64,000 nucleotides of DNA, from NCBI GenBank assembly GCA_038030265.1, contig CM075942.1:15892029-15956028 (forward strand), read 5' to 3'. Position 1 is the first letter of the stretch. Every line of letters begins with the position of its first letter. This DNA is from Corythucha ciliata (taxonomy: Eukaryota; Arthropoda; Insecta; Hemiptera; Tingidae). Below the pieces are notes generated by a model that searched no databases, was not told the DNA's origin, and saw nothing but the letters and a program-made list of their open reading frames with translations. Below are positions 11,741 through 22,800 of this stretch, one piece after another. The translations under genes and the position numbers were made by a program.

Positions 11741-13369
11741 CACTTTCCATTCATTGCAATACACTCTTGTCGGGTGTAAGTTTTTCCATCCCTGTTTCAA
11801 TTCGGAGAATTGAAACATACATGGGGCACTACACTTTGTGCGGTGCGTTCAATGGAGAACGCTGCAAGAATGAGAAAATCTCCAATGCGTGGGTGAAAAT
11901 GAGAAAAAACACTTTTTTCAATCAACAAAAATTGAGACAAATTTCGCACCGGCAGCTGCCGGTCGGAAAGAGTGCATTTCATTCCGTATACGGATACCCT
12001 AAGCCGTCCCAGAAGTAATAATTTTGATACCATAATTTGTTTCATTAAGCCGAACTTCTTCCTCTATTTTCACCACCCTCTCTTCAAAAATGTCGAAAAG
12101 TTTCGGTAGTTTTCCAAGGGCTTTGTTATATTACATTTTTGTGCCGTATTTTATAATACCTAAACGTGTGAATTTAAGCGATTTTTTTTGAAATTTCATC
12201 CCCCATTTCACCCCCCCTCCCCCACATCAAAGTTTTCGATAAATCTCAATGGAACCGAGGTCTTTCGTTACATTAAATTATTGAGTCGGATTGTAGAGCG
12301 CTAAGATGAACTAGTGAAGTTCAACGCTATTTTTACACTTCCACGCCGGAAGGACCACCCCCACTACCTTGAATTTTTTGAAAAATTAAAATGGGAATCA
12401 AAGGCTATTCTAACATGGAGTATTCGTACTGAATATGATGCATCTAGAATCAACTGATGAATTGTAGTGATTTTTTGACCATTTCAACCCCTATTTTCCC
12501 CCCTCCACCATGACCGATTTTGCCCAAGTGCAAAACCGACCGGGGTCTTATGACTACTGATTTTTGTGCCAAAGCGCGTTCCGCTAAATTAATGTCTTCG
12601 AGAGTTATCGTGCTAACAAGAAAACAGCCATAATATTATAAATAAACCAATATACAGGGTGTACAAAAAACAACTGGACAGAGAAAAACCAGTGAAGAGG
12701 CAACTCAATTCTAATCGAATTGATCTATTGGTGGGGGGGGGGGGTGAAATAGTAGGAGGGTCATGTACCCTCTGCAGGGACGGCAATATTGAGACGAGCA
12801 AACGTTTATTATTTTATTTCATCTGCAGAACTGGAAAAATGGCGATTTGTGTTATTTTCAACCGCGATGAGGTGAAACTCGCAGTTGTCGTCAATTTCAT
12901 GTGAGGAAGAGGAGAGCCGCTCGTGGGTTTTTCTCATTTTCTAGCGCGGACCAGCCAAATTTCCGAATTCTTTTGGAATTCCAGCCGCAAATGCTCTCCA
13001 CTGCAATGAAATTCCAGCGCAAGGAATTTCTTTCAATTTCATTTCGTTGAGCAGCCAAAGCTGAGAGCCGTGAAATAACCCGCGTAGTGTTTTTTATTGG
13101 TAGATTTAAACCGCAAAACAGCCCCACTCGCGGGTTTTCGTAAATTTCATGAGTGGAAGAGACCAAAATTCGTCGGGTTCGGCTCCTTGAGAGGCTTGAG
13201 TCACACAGGGGCTAGTTTTGAATGGGGAGGGGGGTTGGGCTCAAAGGACGCTTGATCGCATTCACACTGACGCGGGTCATAAAATAATTTCATAAAAATA
13301 AACGGCATCAAAAAAAGGATGCAAGGGTATCGGACAGTCCCAGCGCGTTATATCCACACCAACACCTTT
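11741..13369. other. non-coding stretch with transposon end and G12 tract
   Basis: A transposon-type end ACAGGGTGTACAAAAAACAA lies at 12654, related to the end at 7105; I found no partner. G12 lies at 12733-12744. Words around 12895 and 13145 (AATTTCATG.G.GGAAGAG) are a diverged direct repeat. No gene was found. Confidence 0.5.
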
Positions 13370-13628
13370 TTGGGTTTTTTAAATTTATTTTTTTTATTAT
13401 TATTTAACAGGCTTCTTTATTTTTTTTTGAAACTTTAATCAAAACTCATATTTATAATATTTATATACGTTATCAGCACGCAAGCGGGCTGGCCGACCAT
13501 TATTTAATTAATCTTTTTTTTTTTTTTTTGCCAAGTCTCGGGGCATTCATACAATTCACAATTAAACTGAATGGAAATAAGTTTTTCTTTCGCAGTGAAA
13601 GGCCCGCACTGCTTTCCACTTTTGCATC

Positions 13629-13678
<50 letters not shown>

Positions 13679-14529
13679 ATTAGACCCTTAGCAGTCAGAG
13701 GCTGAATATATCGTTTTATGAATAATATATGCATAAATTAAACTCCGGCACTTGGAAAAAACGTGTCGTTTTTTTTTAATCTTCAAGTGTCCACTTTCAC
13801 TTTTTTCCACGCCCGCCATTGAAAACCACAGCCTTCTTTCACCTTAATTAAGTTTAATTATAAATTATTAAAGTGTAATATAATTTATTATACAATATTT
13901 ATATATATATCAATAATATGTACGGCAGTTATACACAAAGGATTTTTGTACTCCCCCACTTCCTTGAAAATCGCGCAACAAACAAACAAAAGAAGAAAAA
14001 AAAAACAATAATAAAAATAAAATAAAATTATTCGATATTATCCAACCAAAATTTTAAAAAATCGACCAGCACTTCGAATAAATATTGAATGCTATAAAAA
14101 ATGGTTCAACGCTGTACATAAAGATTTTATCAATGAGTAATAATATTAATAATCATAATAATAATAATTGCTTAATAAATGACCTGACACTACTGATTCG
14201 CGAGTTACAGTGAAATCTCCCAACAAAACAATTATAATTTGTTTGTTTTTTTTGTGATTTTCACGTTTTTTCTTTCAGTAAAAAAAAATGAAATAATTCC
14301 GCAGAAATGATGAAAAAAATATTGTAGTGGTGGGGTAGGGGCTGGGGGGAGGTTTTTAAAGTTTTTTTTTTGTGTCTTTTGAAAACAAAGAAGTTTGTTT
14401 CTCAACAAACAAAACAAAACAAAAAATATATATATTTACACTGACAACGCCCTATTTGACTTCGATGCAACTCGAGAATCCACGACGGAATTCCAGTTTG
14501 AAGACCAAAAGCTCGAGTTTTCGTCAAGT
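13370..14529 (-). other. inferred eIF4G 3' terminal exon (3' UTR)
   Basis: After the acceptor at 14530 the minus strand reads into very AU-rich DNA without coding potential, with (ATT)n, TATA runs and U-rich blocks, as in long animal 3' UTRs. A run of 44 A on the plus strand (13632-13675) would be U44 in the mRNA. The poly(A) signal at 13884-13889 would give a short form; the cluster at 13384-13420 would give a form about 1.15 kb long. Not protein-coding. The low GC and lack of repeats contrast with both flanks. Confidence 0.45.
13384..13420 (-). terminator. poly(A) signal cluster for eIF4G
   Basis: AATAAA occurs on the minus strand at 13384-13389, 13392-13397 and 13415-13420. It is followed at 13353-13366 by a GU-rich run (GGTGTTGGTGTGG), which fits a downstream cleavage element. 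An earlier single AATAAA lies at 13884-13889. Confidence 0.45.
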
Positions 14530-15122
14530 CTGCGATAAAGAGGGGAAAGCAGGCACAAGAGAGAGAGAAAGAGAAAAATAAGTTTTTATTACGCGGTGTC
14601 TTTAGTGTGTTGGATCTTGGTGAAGGGGTTATTGAATGAGGATGGGAAAAATAATGTATCGATGGAGGGATGCTAATGGGGGGGGGGAAGTACTGGGAAG
14701 GCAAGAGTTGACAGAGAAAGTGAATAAAATCGCGGGGGGAGGAAACTCACGGTCACACGAAGGCGCAAGACTGTCACTCTTTCAATATTCGATAACCCCC
14801 TCCCGCTCAAGAGATTCAACCAATTTCGCGGACGAGTTCAACCAATTTGGCGAGGCTTGAAGCGGGTTGGCGAAGGCAGGCTGGCGGATACTTTGAAATG
14901 GTTACAACCACTTCGATATCAGAGATCATCAAGCCGTGGAGATGGGGATCCACTTTGTTGCCATCAATGGGTGACCTCACGGCCCCGGACGCTATTTCGT
15001 ACCGGTTTCAACCTCTTATAGAGGCGGGCACTTAGGAGCCCTTGAAAAGTACAAGGGCCATTCGTACCACCGCCACGACCTCTTCACTGGGTCCAAACCA
15101 GTCGGTTCAGCTGGTTCGGTTT

Positions 15123-15158
<36 letters not shown>

Positions 15159-15205
15159 GCGAGTTTGGTCCTAGAAAAAAACAAATTTCGCGGGTTTGAT
15201 CCCAG

Positions 15206-16860
15206 CAACCCTCAATTTCGCGGCTAGACAAAAATCAGTTGATCTGGCCTTTGCAAAAACCAATGTTGCAGGGTTCGTTAATTTAAAGAAACCAACTTCG
15301 CGGAGCCGACGAACTAAAAATAAAATTCGCGGAGGTTAGTCGTTGAAAAAACGAATTTTACGGTTTGGATTTTCGAAAAACCGATTCGCAGGATTTAGTG
15401 GCAGAATATTTCCAGGAGTTGTCAGACAATTTCGCTGGGTTGACTCATTAAAAAAAATGCCCGACATACCTTCACAGTTCCACGGCCCTAAAGGCAGTAG
15501 TGGCTGGATGGCGTTAATTTGGATCACCCGCGCGCCTCACCGATCGAGTTTGACACTCACCGAGTGCGTCGCAGCACCAGCAAGGATCCACCGCCTACTA
15601 GGAATCCACTCAAGACGTTGCCTAAGCCCAACGAACTCGTAGGGTATGTTTATATAGGAGCGGTGTCAAAAGAGGAGAACGCCTCTATGCTGAGAAATTG
15701 AGCCTAGAAATTTCTCCAATCTCTTCTTGGCCCGGGCTGCTTCAAAAGAAACATTTCCATTGAAAACCAACATGACAATTTTCTCTGATATGCTCTCCGC
15801 TCCTACCCGTATTTGCCGCATCAAGGGCACAGCTCCTGAAGGGGCCCTTGAAACACGAGCATTCTAACACTCGAAGGAGGCTCCAACTCGCGACTAAATC
15901 GCGGTGTGCCCTTCCCTTCAAGTCATTCACAATATTCGGCCTCCCGAAGTCCGGGCTCTGACGGAATATCTGGAGTGAATTTATTCGTCAAAGTTAAGAG
16001 GACAATTTCCCAATTTGTAACCAGAGGCGGTGCGGTCAGTGAATTTCGGGTGGTTATTCATTTCCCTAAAATATCCCATAACTCCGAACATATTTCAAAA
16101 TTTGATTGACCGGCTGAATCGACCTATTAAAACGGTTTTCGAGCCATTAACGCGTATTTCTACGATTCAAATAATAGTCCAGTCAAACGGTAGTTCCACG
16201 TAGACAAAAATCTCGTCTTCGATTTTTTCAATTTATTCTATGTTTATTAGGGGTGAGGAACACGAATCTGAAGAAATCTAACAAAATTTCCCCGTGCGTT
16301 TTGAGAAAATCGCGAAAAACTGCTCATTTTTCGCCCTTTTTTCAGTTTTTTTCTTTTAACTTCTTAATGACGCATTCTACGGAAAATGTTAACCTCTCAC
16401 TTTTTGAAAAGCAGTGAATTCTGCGTCGAATCGTTCTTTCTTTCGTCACAATTGACCCAGCCGTTTCACCAGTATTAATTTCTTGAAATGGTTATTTTTA
16501 GCCACTTTTGGTAAAATTATTAAAAATGACTAAGGCAGCTGCAACTTAAAAACGGCTGTCCCAATCGAAAAATGACAAGAAATCAAAGTTTTCAGAATTG
16601 AATTTTACATAAGTGAAAAGCCTTGAAACCTACAGGAAAAATCAGTGGTATCAGTTAGCGACAAAAATCGCGAAAAAAGGCGGCCCAAAAACCACGTTTT
16701 TCTGCACATTTTTGCCAGTAGCTCGAGAACTAGTAGTCCAATTTTTTTCTATGAAAAACGATCTGAAAGCTGATTGAATTTTCTATCGGACCTATTATAT
16801 GAAATTTCATTTGAAGATCAACATAAGACTGGGCCATAACGTCAAACAATTTGAAATTTG
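15206..16860. repeat. 1.66-kb duplication, copy 2
   Basis: Matches 1-1659 at better than 99% by eye. This copy is not truncated: it is preceded at 15165 by another TTTCGCGGG unit and continues after 16860 into the rest of the inverted-repeat element. It lies in the inferred 3' UTR intron. Confidence 0.9.
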
Positions 16861-17711
16861 CTGCAAAAAACGTTTTTTGTCACATTTCGGCCTATAACTC
16901 AAAAACTATCCATCCGATTAAACTTTAAATAAACTCATCTGAAAGCACGTTAAATTTCCTATAAGGAGTCATCTATGGCGTTTTTATAAAGACCCGATAA
17001 GTTGCAATAAAACGCAGTGGGAAATTCGCAAAATGAGTAATTTCCCAATAACTCCTTTCTTCAGCCGAACGTTTTTGCCTATAACTATCGAACGTATCCT
17101 TCGACGAAAATTGCACTATTTTCCAGTGAAAGCTGGTGAAATTTACAGTCAGAAACCATATTTGCCAAATTTTTCAAGGTCCGGAAAATATTCTATTCAG
17201 GGCGATGAAAATAGGGAAATGGGTTTTGTTTAAAAGGAAAGTGGCTATGCCCACCAACTTTGTCCGCAAATGTTAAAACTCAACATATCACCAGTATTAT
17301 AGGTAGCGTCAGAGATTACATCACTCAACTGAGAGTTGAACTACTTTTATTTTTTCACACACTTTTGCCAAAAGCGACTAAAAATGACCATTTAAAAAAA
17401 AATCAATACCGGCAAACGGCTGGGTCAATTGGGACAACAGAAAAAGTGATTCGACGCAGAACTTGATGCTCTTAAAAAAAGAACAGGGTACAATTTTCCG
17501 TAGAATGCGCCATTGAGGAGTTGCAAGCAAAAATCTAAAAAAAGTGCCAAAAATCATCAGTTTTTCGCGATTTTCTCAAAACGCACAAAGAAATTGTGTT
17601 GGATCTCTTCAGATTCGTGTTCCTCGCCCCAAAAAACAGAGAATAAAGTGAAAAAAAAATCAAAGACGAGATTTTTGTTTGGTATTTTTTTTATACGATT
17701 TGACTGGACTA
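16175..17711. mobile_element. 1.54-kb inverted-repeat element with TAGTCCAGTCAAA ends
   Basis: Left arm (16175-16535) and right arm (17345-17711) are diverged inverses. Shared words are TAGTCCAGTCAAA, ACACGAATCTGAAGA, GCGTTTTGAGAAAATCGCGA and ATTGACCCAGCCGTTT. The centre has no transposase. Related arm fragments lie at 973-1340, 2286-2430, 58890-59055 and 60725-60872. Confidence 0.85.
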
Positions 17712-17719
17712 TAACCCAA

Positions 17720-18000
17720 ATCGAGTTTTATCAAAATCAAATACGCAAAATACCCCCCCCCCCAAAGCCGAAAACACATGGCGATTTCCATTCGACACAC
17801 TATACAAGTGTAGTGCCGCGTCTTCTCCAAAAACATATGTTTCAATTAAGAGAGGACAGGTGGAAAAATGCACCACGCGAGTGCATTGCATTGAATGGAA
17901 AACGCCAACAATTCATACCTCAATCTAGCAACTCTGCTGTGATGGTGGTGATGAGAGGGAGGGGGACACATATAACATTGTTGGGCAGAGACGAAATTTG
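17720..18000. repeat. short repeated block also found at 18430-18520
   Basis: GAGAGGACAGGTGGAAAAAT with a following GCATTGAATGGAAAACGCC word at 17850-17910 recurs, diverged, at 18442-18505 inside the last coding intron. C11 lies at 17753-17763. A weaker relative lies at 11845-11870. Confidence 0.5.
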
Positions 18001-18037
18001 ATGTGGTAGGTACTTACGGGCGGCAACTGAGCGAAGA

Positions 18038-19835
18038 TCAAGATTCGTCACTAGACTCTTCGCCCACGTCCTCGCTCAGTTCGACGAAAAACGCCGTCAG
18101 TGCTTTCATCATTACACCCGATCCCTCCTCTGTTTCACTCTCTTCTTGCCATCGCACGAAACCGTTTTTCGATATCACCCCAGTTTCGAGGAGTTGTCTG
18201 AAGAGTTCTTTAATTACATCTGTAGGGATGGGTGGAAGAAAATAATTAATTATATTATATACCAATTCAAACACCGATTTAACAATTACAACATCAACGC
18301 GGACAATCAAGTCAGAATCACATTAAAATCAATACATTTTATGTATTTCATAAGAGGTGTCAGAAATCATTGGAAGTATTCATCACTGATGAGCGTACCT
18401 CGTCGAAAGGGCAACAATTGTTAAACTTACGTTTCAATTCAGAGAGGACGGGTGGAAAAATTTACACTACATGGGTGAATTGCAATGAACGGAAAACGCC
18501 GTTTGTTTCACTTGTTTCCCGAATAAAGCGATTACCCCCTCCCCACTCAACAATAAATGACATCCACTATTATTTGCGAAATATTTCCGCCATTGATTCG
18601 GACCGTGCACACCCACGAACCACCCCAAGGCAACGACGAACTAGAGGATCCGGAACCCCTGTGTTGAAGAGAACGTGAATTAGTCTTGTATGAGCGGAAA
18701 CGAGCAGTCACGAACCTATAAGAGCCAGACGAGCTCTTACGGGCGGCGTCTGCGCCCACCCACCACCCATTACTCTCAACAAACTTAATTCTTTAACGAC
18801 AACTGGCGAATTGTCACGTGAGTAGTGGGTCGAGAACAGCCAGAGGTGACAGACACCGTCGGGGCTACTTCTACCGGACAGCAGCCATCCCATTCAAATT
18901 TCTGACCGATTCACATTCTACCGCTACCTTCTCTTATGACCCACAACCTCGCGTACCGGGACCGGTGACAAGTGAATGAACCCGAAAGTGATAGTAATTC
19001 GCGTTGACTACCCAACCAAAGGATACGCTCATGTCATTACCTAGTAAGAGCTGAATGAAAGAAAAAAAAATCTGAAAATACTCACTGCTAGACGCGCTTA
19101 ATTCGACTACAATTAATCTCGTTATGGCTTTTAAACAAGCCAATTCGCAGGCTTCATCATTGTCAATGTAAAATCTCAACAGCTTCGAGTAACTAGCAAA
19201 CTTGGGCGATAACTGTTCAATGCCTGGGAAAAATTAATAAATTTAAAATCGTAAGCAAATGATTGAGGGCGGACGACTCTACTTACTTGCAGAAGCTTTC
19301 AGTACCCCCCTCGTAAGCGATTTGATGAAATCCAATTTCATCGTGCTAATTGTTTCATCACTCAAATTGACCTGAAAGAAACAAGTGGGCCACGTATAAC
19401 GCTCGTCTGAATTAGTAATAATAGTATACAAATAATTACCTTAATCCAATTTGTAGCGAGATCGAAGGAATTTTTCACGTCGGACTGCAAGAGAGAAACT
19501 AGTTTTTCCTCGATTTTCTCCGGAGTCAACTTCGAAGACTCCGTCGATTCGGACGAGGACGTTTTCCCGCCAGCTCCTCCGGTTTCCGATGAATCACCAC
19601 CGTCCGGGATTTCTTCGACGAGAAATTCCATTCTCTGTGAATTAAAACAAACAAAAAACGTGAATGCGATTGTCAGAGAGAGAGAGAGAGAGAAAGAGGG
19701 GGGGAGAGTCGAAAGGCAACAATATAGAGCACGAACTTTTTCTTTGAGAAATGCGTGGACGTCGGTGCCTTCTGGTAGGAAATCTTCTACTTTAACGCCA
19801 GACGAGTCCCATTTCGTTCGTATCCATTTCGTCGT
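18038..19835 (-). CDS. eIF4G: eIF4G exons 24-28: W2 (HEAT-3) domain and C-terminus
   Basis: Exons 19835-19737, 19634-19440, 19371-19287, 19223-19086 and 18219-18038 encode [91 protein letters not shown] and [16 protein letters not shown]. They finish with [20 protein letters not shown] and an acidic tail ending [15 protein letters not shown] and TGA. This is the W2/AA-box domain that in vertebrates docks Mnk kinase; docking here is inference. 'F..W..' then 'G..ALKSVTAFF..L' is the conserved ending. Donor 24 is a weak gttcgt. Just before it (19674-19695) is a (GA)n run in the intron. Confidence 0.93.
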
Positions 19836-22800
19836 CTGTAATAGGTATATGGGGAGGGGGTTAGACAAGGGACAGGCAAAGGCTTCCGAATAAACGCTGA
19901 ATATAGCTTCAGCTTAAAACAAAATTAAAATCAATGATGATTTCATAAGAGGTGTCAGAAAATTAAGCAAATCATCACTTTGAAAGTACTTTGATTAAAT
20001 TAAATATTAGCGTACCTTTTCATTTAATAACGCGTTCACTATTAAAACTAATAACTTAGATAAGTCTTCTTTTTTAATCTGTTGACACATTTGACTAACG
20101 TGTGCGAACGTAAAAGCGTCGCCGGCGATAACAGGAGCTGAAAGGGAATTTATTAATCAGACGGTCTTAATACCAAAAGAACATCGACTTACCAATTAAA
20201 TTACAGAAATATTTCCACAAATGTGGTATATCTACTATTAGATCGTACGCAATGTCCATTAGTGTAGTAGAGTACCTGCAAATGGAGAATAGGCAATGGT
20301 TAGTTAATGTGGAGGGGGAGGGGCGAAAGTCTATAAGTTTTGCTTACTCGTTAACAATTTCTTCGGGAGATATAACTGCTTCTCGAACCATTATGACTAG
20401 CAATTTACCAAATGGAACGTGTTTGTTTGGTTTTTCGATAACCTCGTTAAGAGAGAAGCGAACGAAGGGGGCTGTGTTGGTCCCAAAGCGTTCCTTGAGA
20501 GCGTCGATCGTTTCCTGTGGGGATTGCAACAATGTGTGAGTTGAAGCTGAAAGAGAAATTGGCATCGGGATTTGTTGGCTTACCTTTTCTGTCGCTAAAT
20601 TCTGGGTCCATTCTTCTAGAATAGTCTTTGACATTCTATCGCACTCCTCCTCGCTCATCGGCGCAATCAACGTCGTAACAGGGATCGGTGAGCCAGACGA
20701 CGAGGGCGTGTTCGCGCCCGACGATGAGAACTGTGGGGCACCTTTGAGACTCGGGGCGGTGGACGACATCGATGAGTAATTCATCATCGTCGACATCGGC
20801 GGTGCAGCGGGCGAGGCGAGCGACGGGGCATAAGACCGGTCACCACCCATCGAGCCGGCTGGAGATGACCCGGGTTCGCCATAGCGTGCTCTCGAACTTT
20901 CACGCGACGGTGGTCCCGAACCGGGTCGCGACGACATCGAGCTTGAACCAACGAGACGTCGTTCGTTGCCCATCATCTCTTTGACGCCACTCAGAGCTCT
21001 TTCTTTTTCCATAGAAGCCGAAGGTCCAATTTTTCTGCCACTGGGGGGGATTATCAACGACCAAAAATTTAATTAATCACAATCTAATACATCTATCTCT
21101 AACACTTATCTAACACATAAGGCTCGTTTCACACATACGCGGTTCCACGCGGCGCGAATGCGGAGGGTGCCTCGCATGTGTGAACCGAGAAACCTCTTCA
21201 AACCGCTGCCCCGTAGAAACCGAATTTCGGTTCACACATGCGTGGCATCTACCGCTCCCGCGCCTCAAGAAACTGCGTATGCGTGAAACGAGCCTAACGC
21301 GAGTTCTCGTCTATTGGCAGAGCGAGCATGTATTATCTTATGTCCTATACGAAGCGGGAACCGCGCGGTTTTAGCTGCTAGAGCGGGTTAAGCGTTTGTA
21401 CCGGGCGTGCGATTTTCATTGGACACTACAGGCGATTTCCGCTGCAAACGCTTAACGCTGAAATCGCGCGACTCCCACTCATGTAGGACTAAGAGCTACG
21501 TACGCTGAAGAGCTTTAAAATTGCAGTTCCCTAATACTTTTGGTACAACTTTACGAGTTCGAAGTTATTTCAATGATTTATGCAGAAAATTAAAAGCATT
21601 GGTCGCCTAAACATATAGTATTTATTATCAAGTTAGAGGCGAGTTGTTTAGTTTTCTTTGTTAAATATTTACACAAACTGTTGGATAATTCAATTTGTAC
21701 ATTTGTTTAACAGGGTGTTTCAGGAGGAATACTCAGGGGGTTTTATCCTGCAAATAACCAATTTTACGAGAATGGCTCTCAACGACAACTTCGAGGGGTT
21801 TTCTCGACCAAAAACCAAAATGTTAAAAAAAAAACCGACTTTTGCAGGGGGGGAGGGGTCCTCATTCAAGAAACCAATTCCAGGGGTTTGACTCTAGCGA
21901 AAACCTATTCCCCAGGTTTGACTGATGAGAAAAATACTTTTCGCGGTTTGACTCTTTCAAAACCTTATTTTATGGATTTGGCTAACAGAAAAACCAAGTA
22001 TGTAAATGGATTTAACAGAACCAGAAAGGATAGCCTTGCTCGTGGCCAAACCTGGATTGACCCCGGGTGCCTCGGGACATTTCGCATCCTTATGCAGCGT
22101 AAAATTCGACTCGTATCGTTGTATGAGGAAGATTGGCAACAAAATTGTAAAAGCTTGTACTTCCAAACGGCAGTTACCGGCAGTACCGGTTTAAAATCGG
22201 TAAAATCCTCAGTATCTTGTTTTCAATTTCGACATCTCGGGGAAAGATAATTTATTTTTGGAGATTATGGACGGTGGGGGGGGGGGTCCGGCCTAGACAG
22301 GGTGTTTCAGTTTTGATGTGCAATACGTGCACATGTTGTACTCACCATGACGGACCAAAAACGCGATTTTGTTGACACATGTCCGGAAATTCTTCGTTTT
22401 GGAGATATTCGCGTTTTTTCTCTTTTTAAGCTTATTGACATTTTTTTGCACAAATGCCGTGATTACAGCTAGCCTATGTGGCTCAGACCAAAATTGACGA
22501 CAGTCCAAGAACAAAAAACATCAGTGCTCCCACACATCGCCTGATTTTTCTACAAATATCATGTACCAGGCGATATACATAATTATATGGAAAATATATC
22601 ACATTATGGTGCCCTCATTTTGCACTTTTTCTCGTGGTTTTTTGAGTTTGGGACTCGACATCTTGAGTTGGGATGTAGGGAGGTGCCGATTTTTTTACCC
22701 CGTTCTTAAGGTCTGGACCTGAGGATGTTTTCCTAAACTTCGCCTATCTTTTGACCAAAACCCAGCTGATTAACCACGGCAGGAAATTGTCAATGATTTT

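Larger units (their letters stand above)
14530..18017 (-). other. probable intron in the eIF4G 3' UTR
   Basis: Twenty bases after the end of the TGA, the minus strand shows a strong donor (CCC|gtaagtac at 18018/18017). The best acceptor downstream is at 14530: a pyrimidine tract of about 45 nt (ctctttctctctctcttgtg..) ending in cag. An intron this close to the stop would not trigger nonsense-mediated decay under the usual ~50-nt rule. The intron contains copy 2 of the 1.66-kb repeat, a 1.54-kb inverted-repeat element, an A31 tract at 15126-15156 and a GC-richer stretch at 14750-15120 in which I recognise nothing. Evidence is splice signals only. Confidence 0.5.

Noticed and set aside
14402..14704. 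100-codon minus-strand frame
   Set aside because: It spans the pyrimidine tract and acceptor of the 3' terminal exon and reflects its biased composition.
20344..21057. Reading 20348-21040 as one exon
   Set aside because: The frame is open, but removing the 69-nt GT-AG intron restores the conserved MA3 helix, so two exons are more likely.
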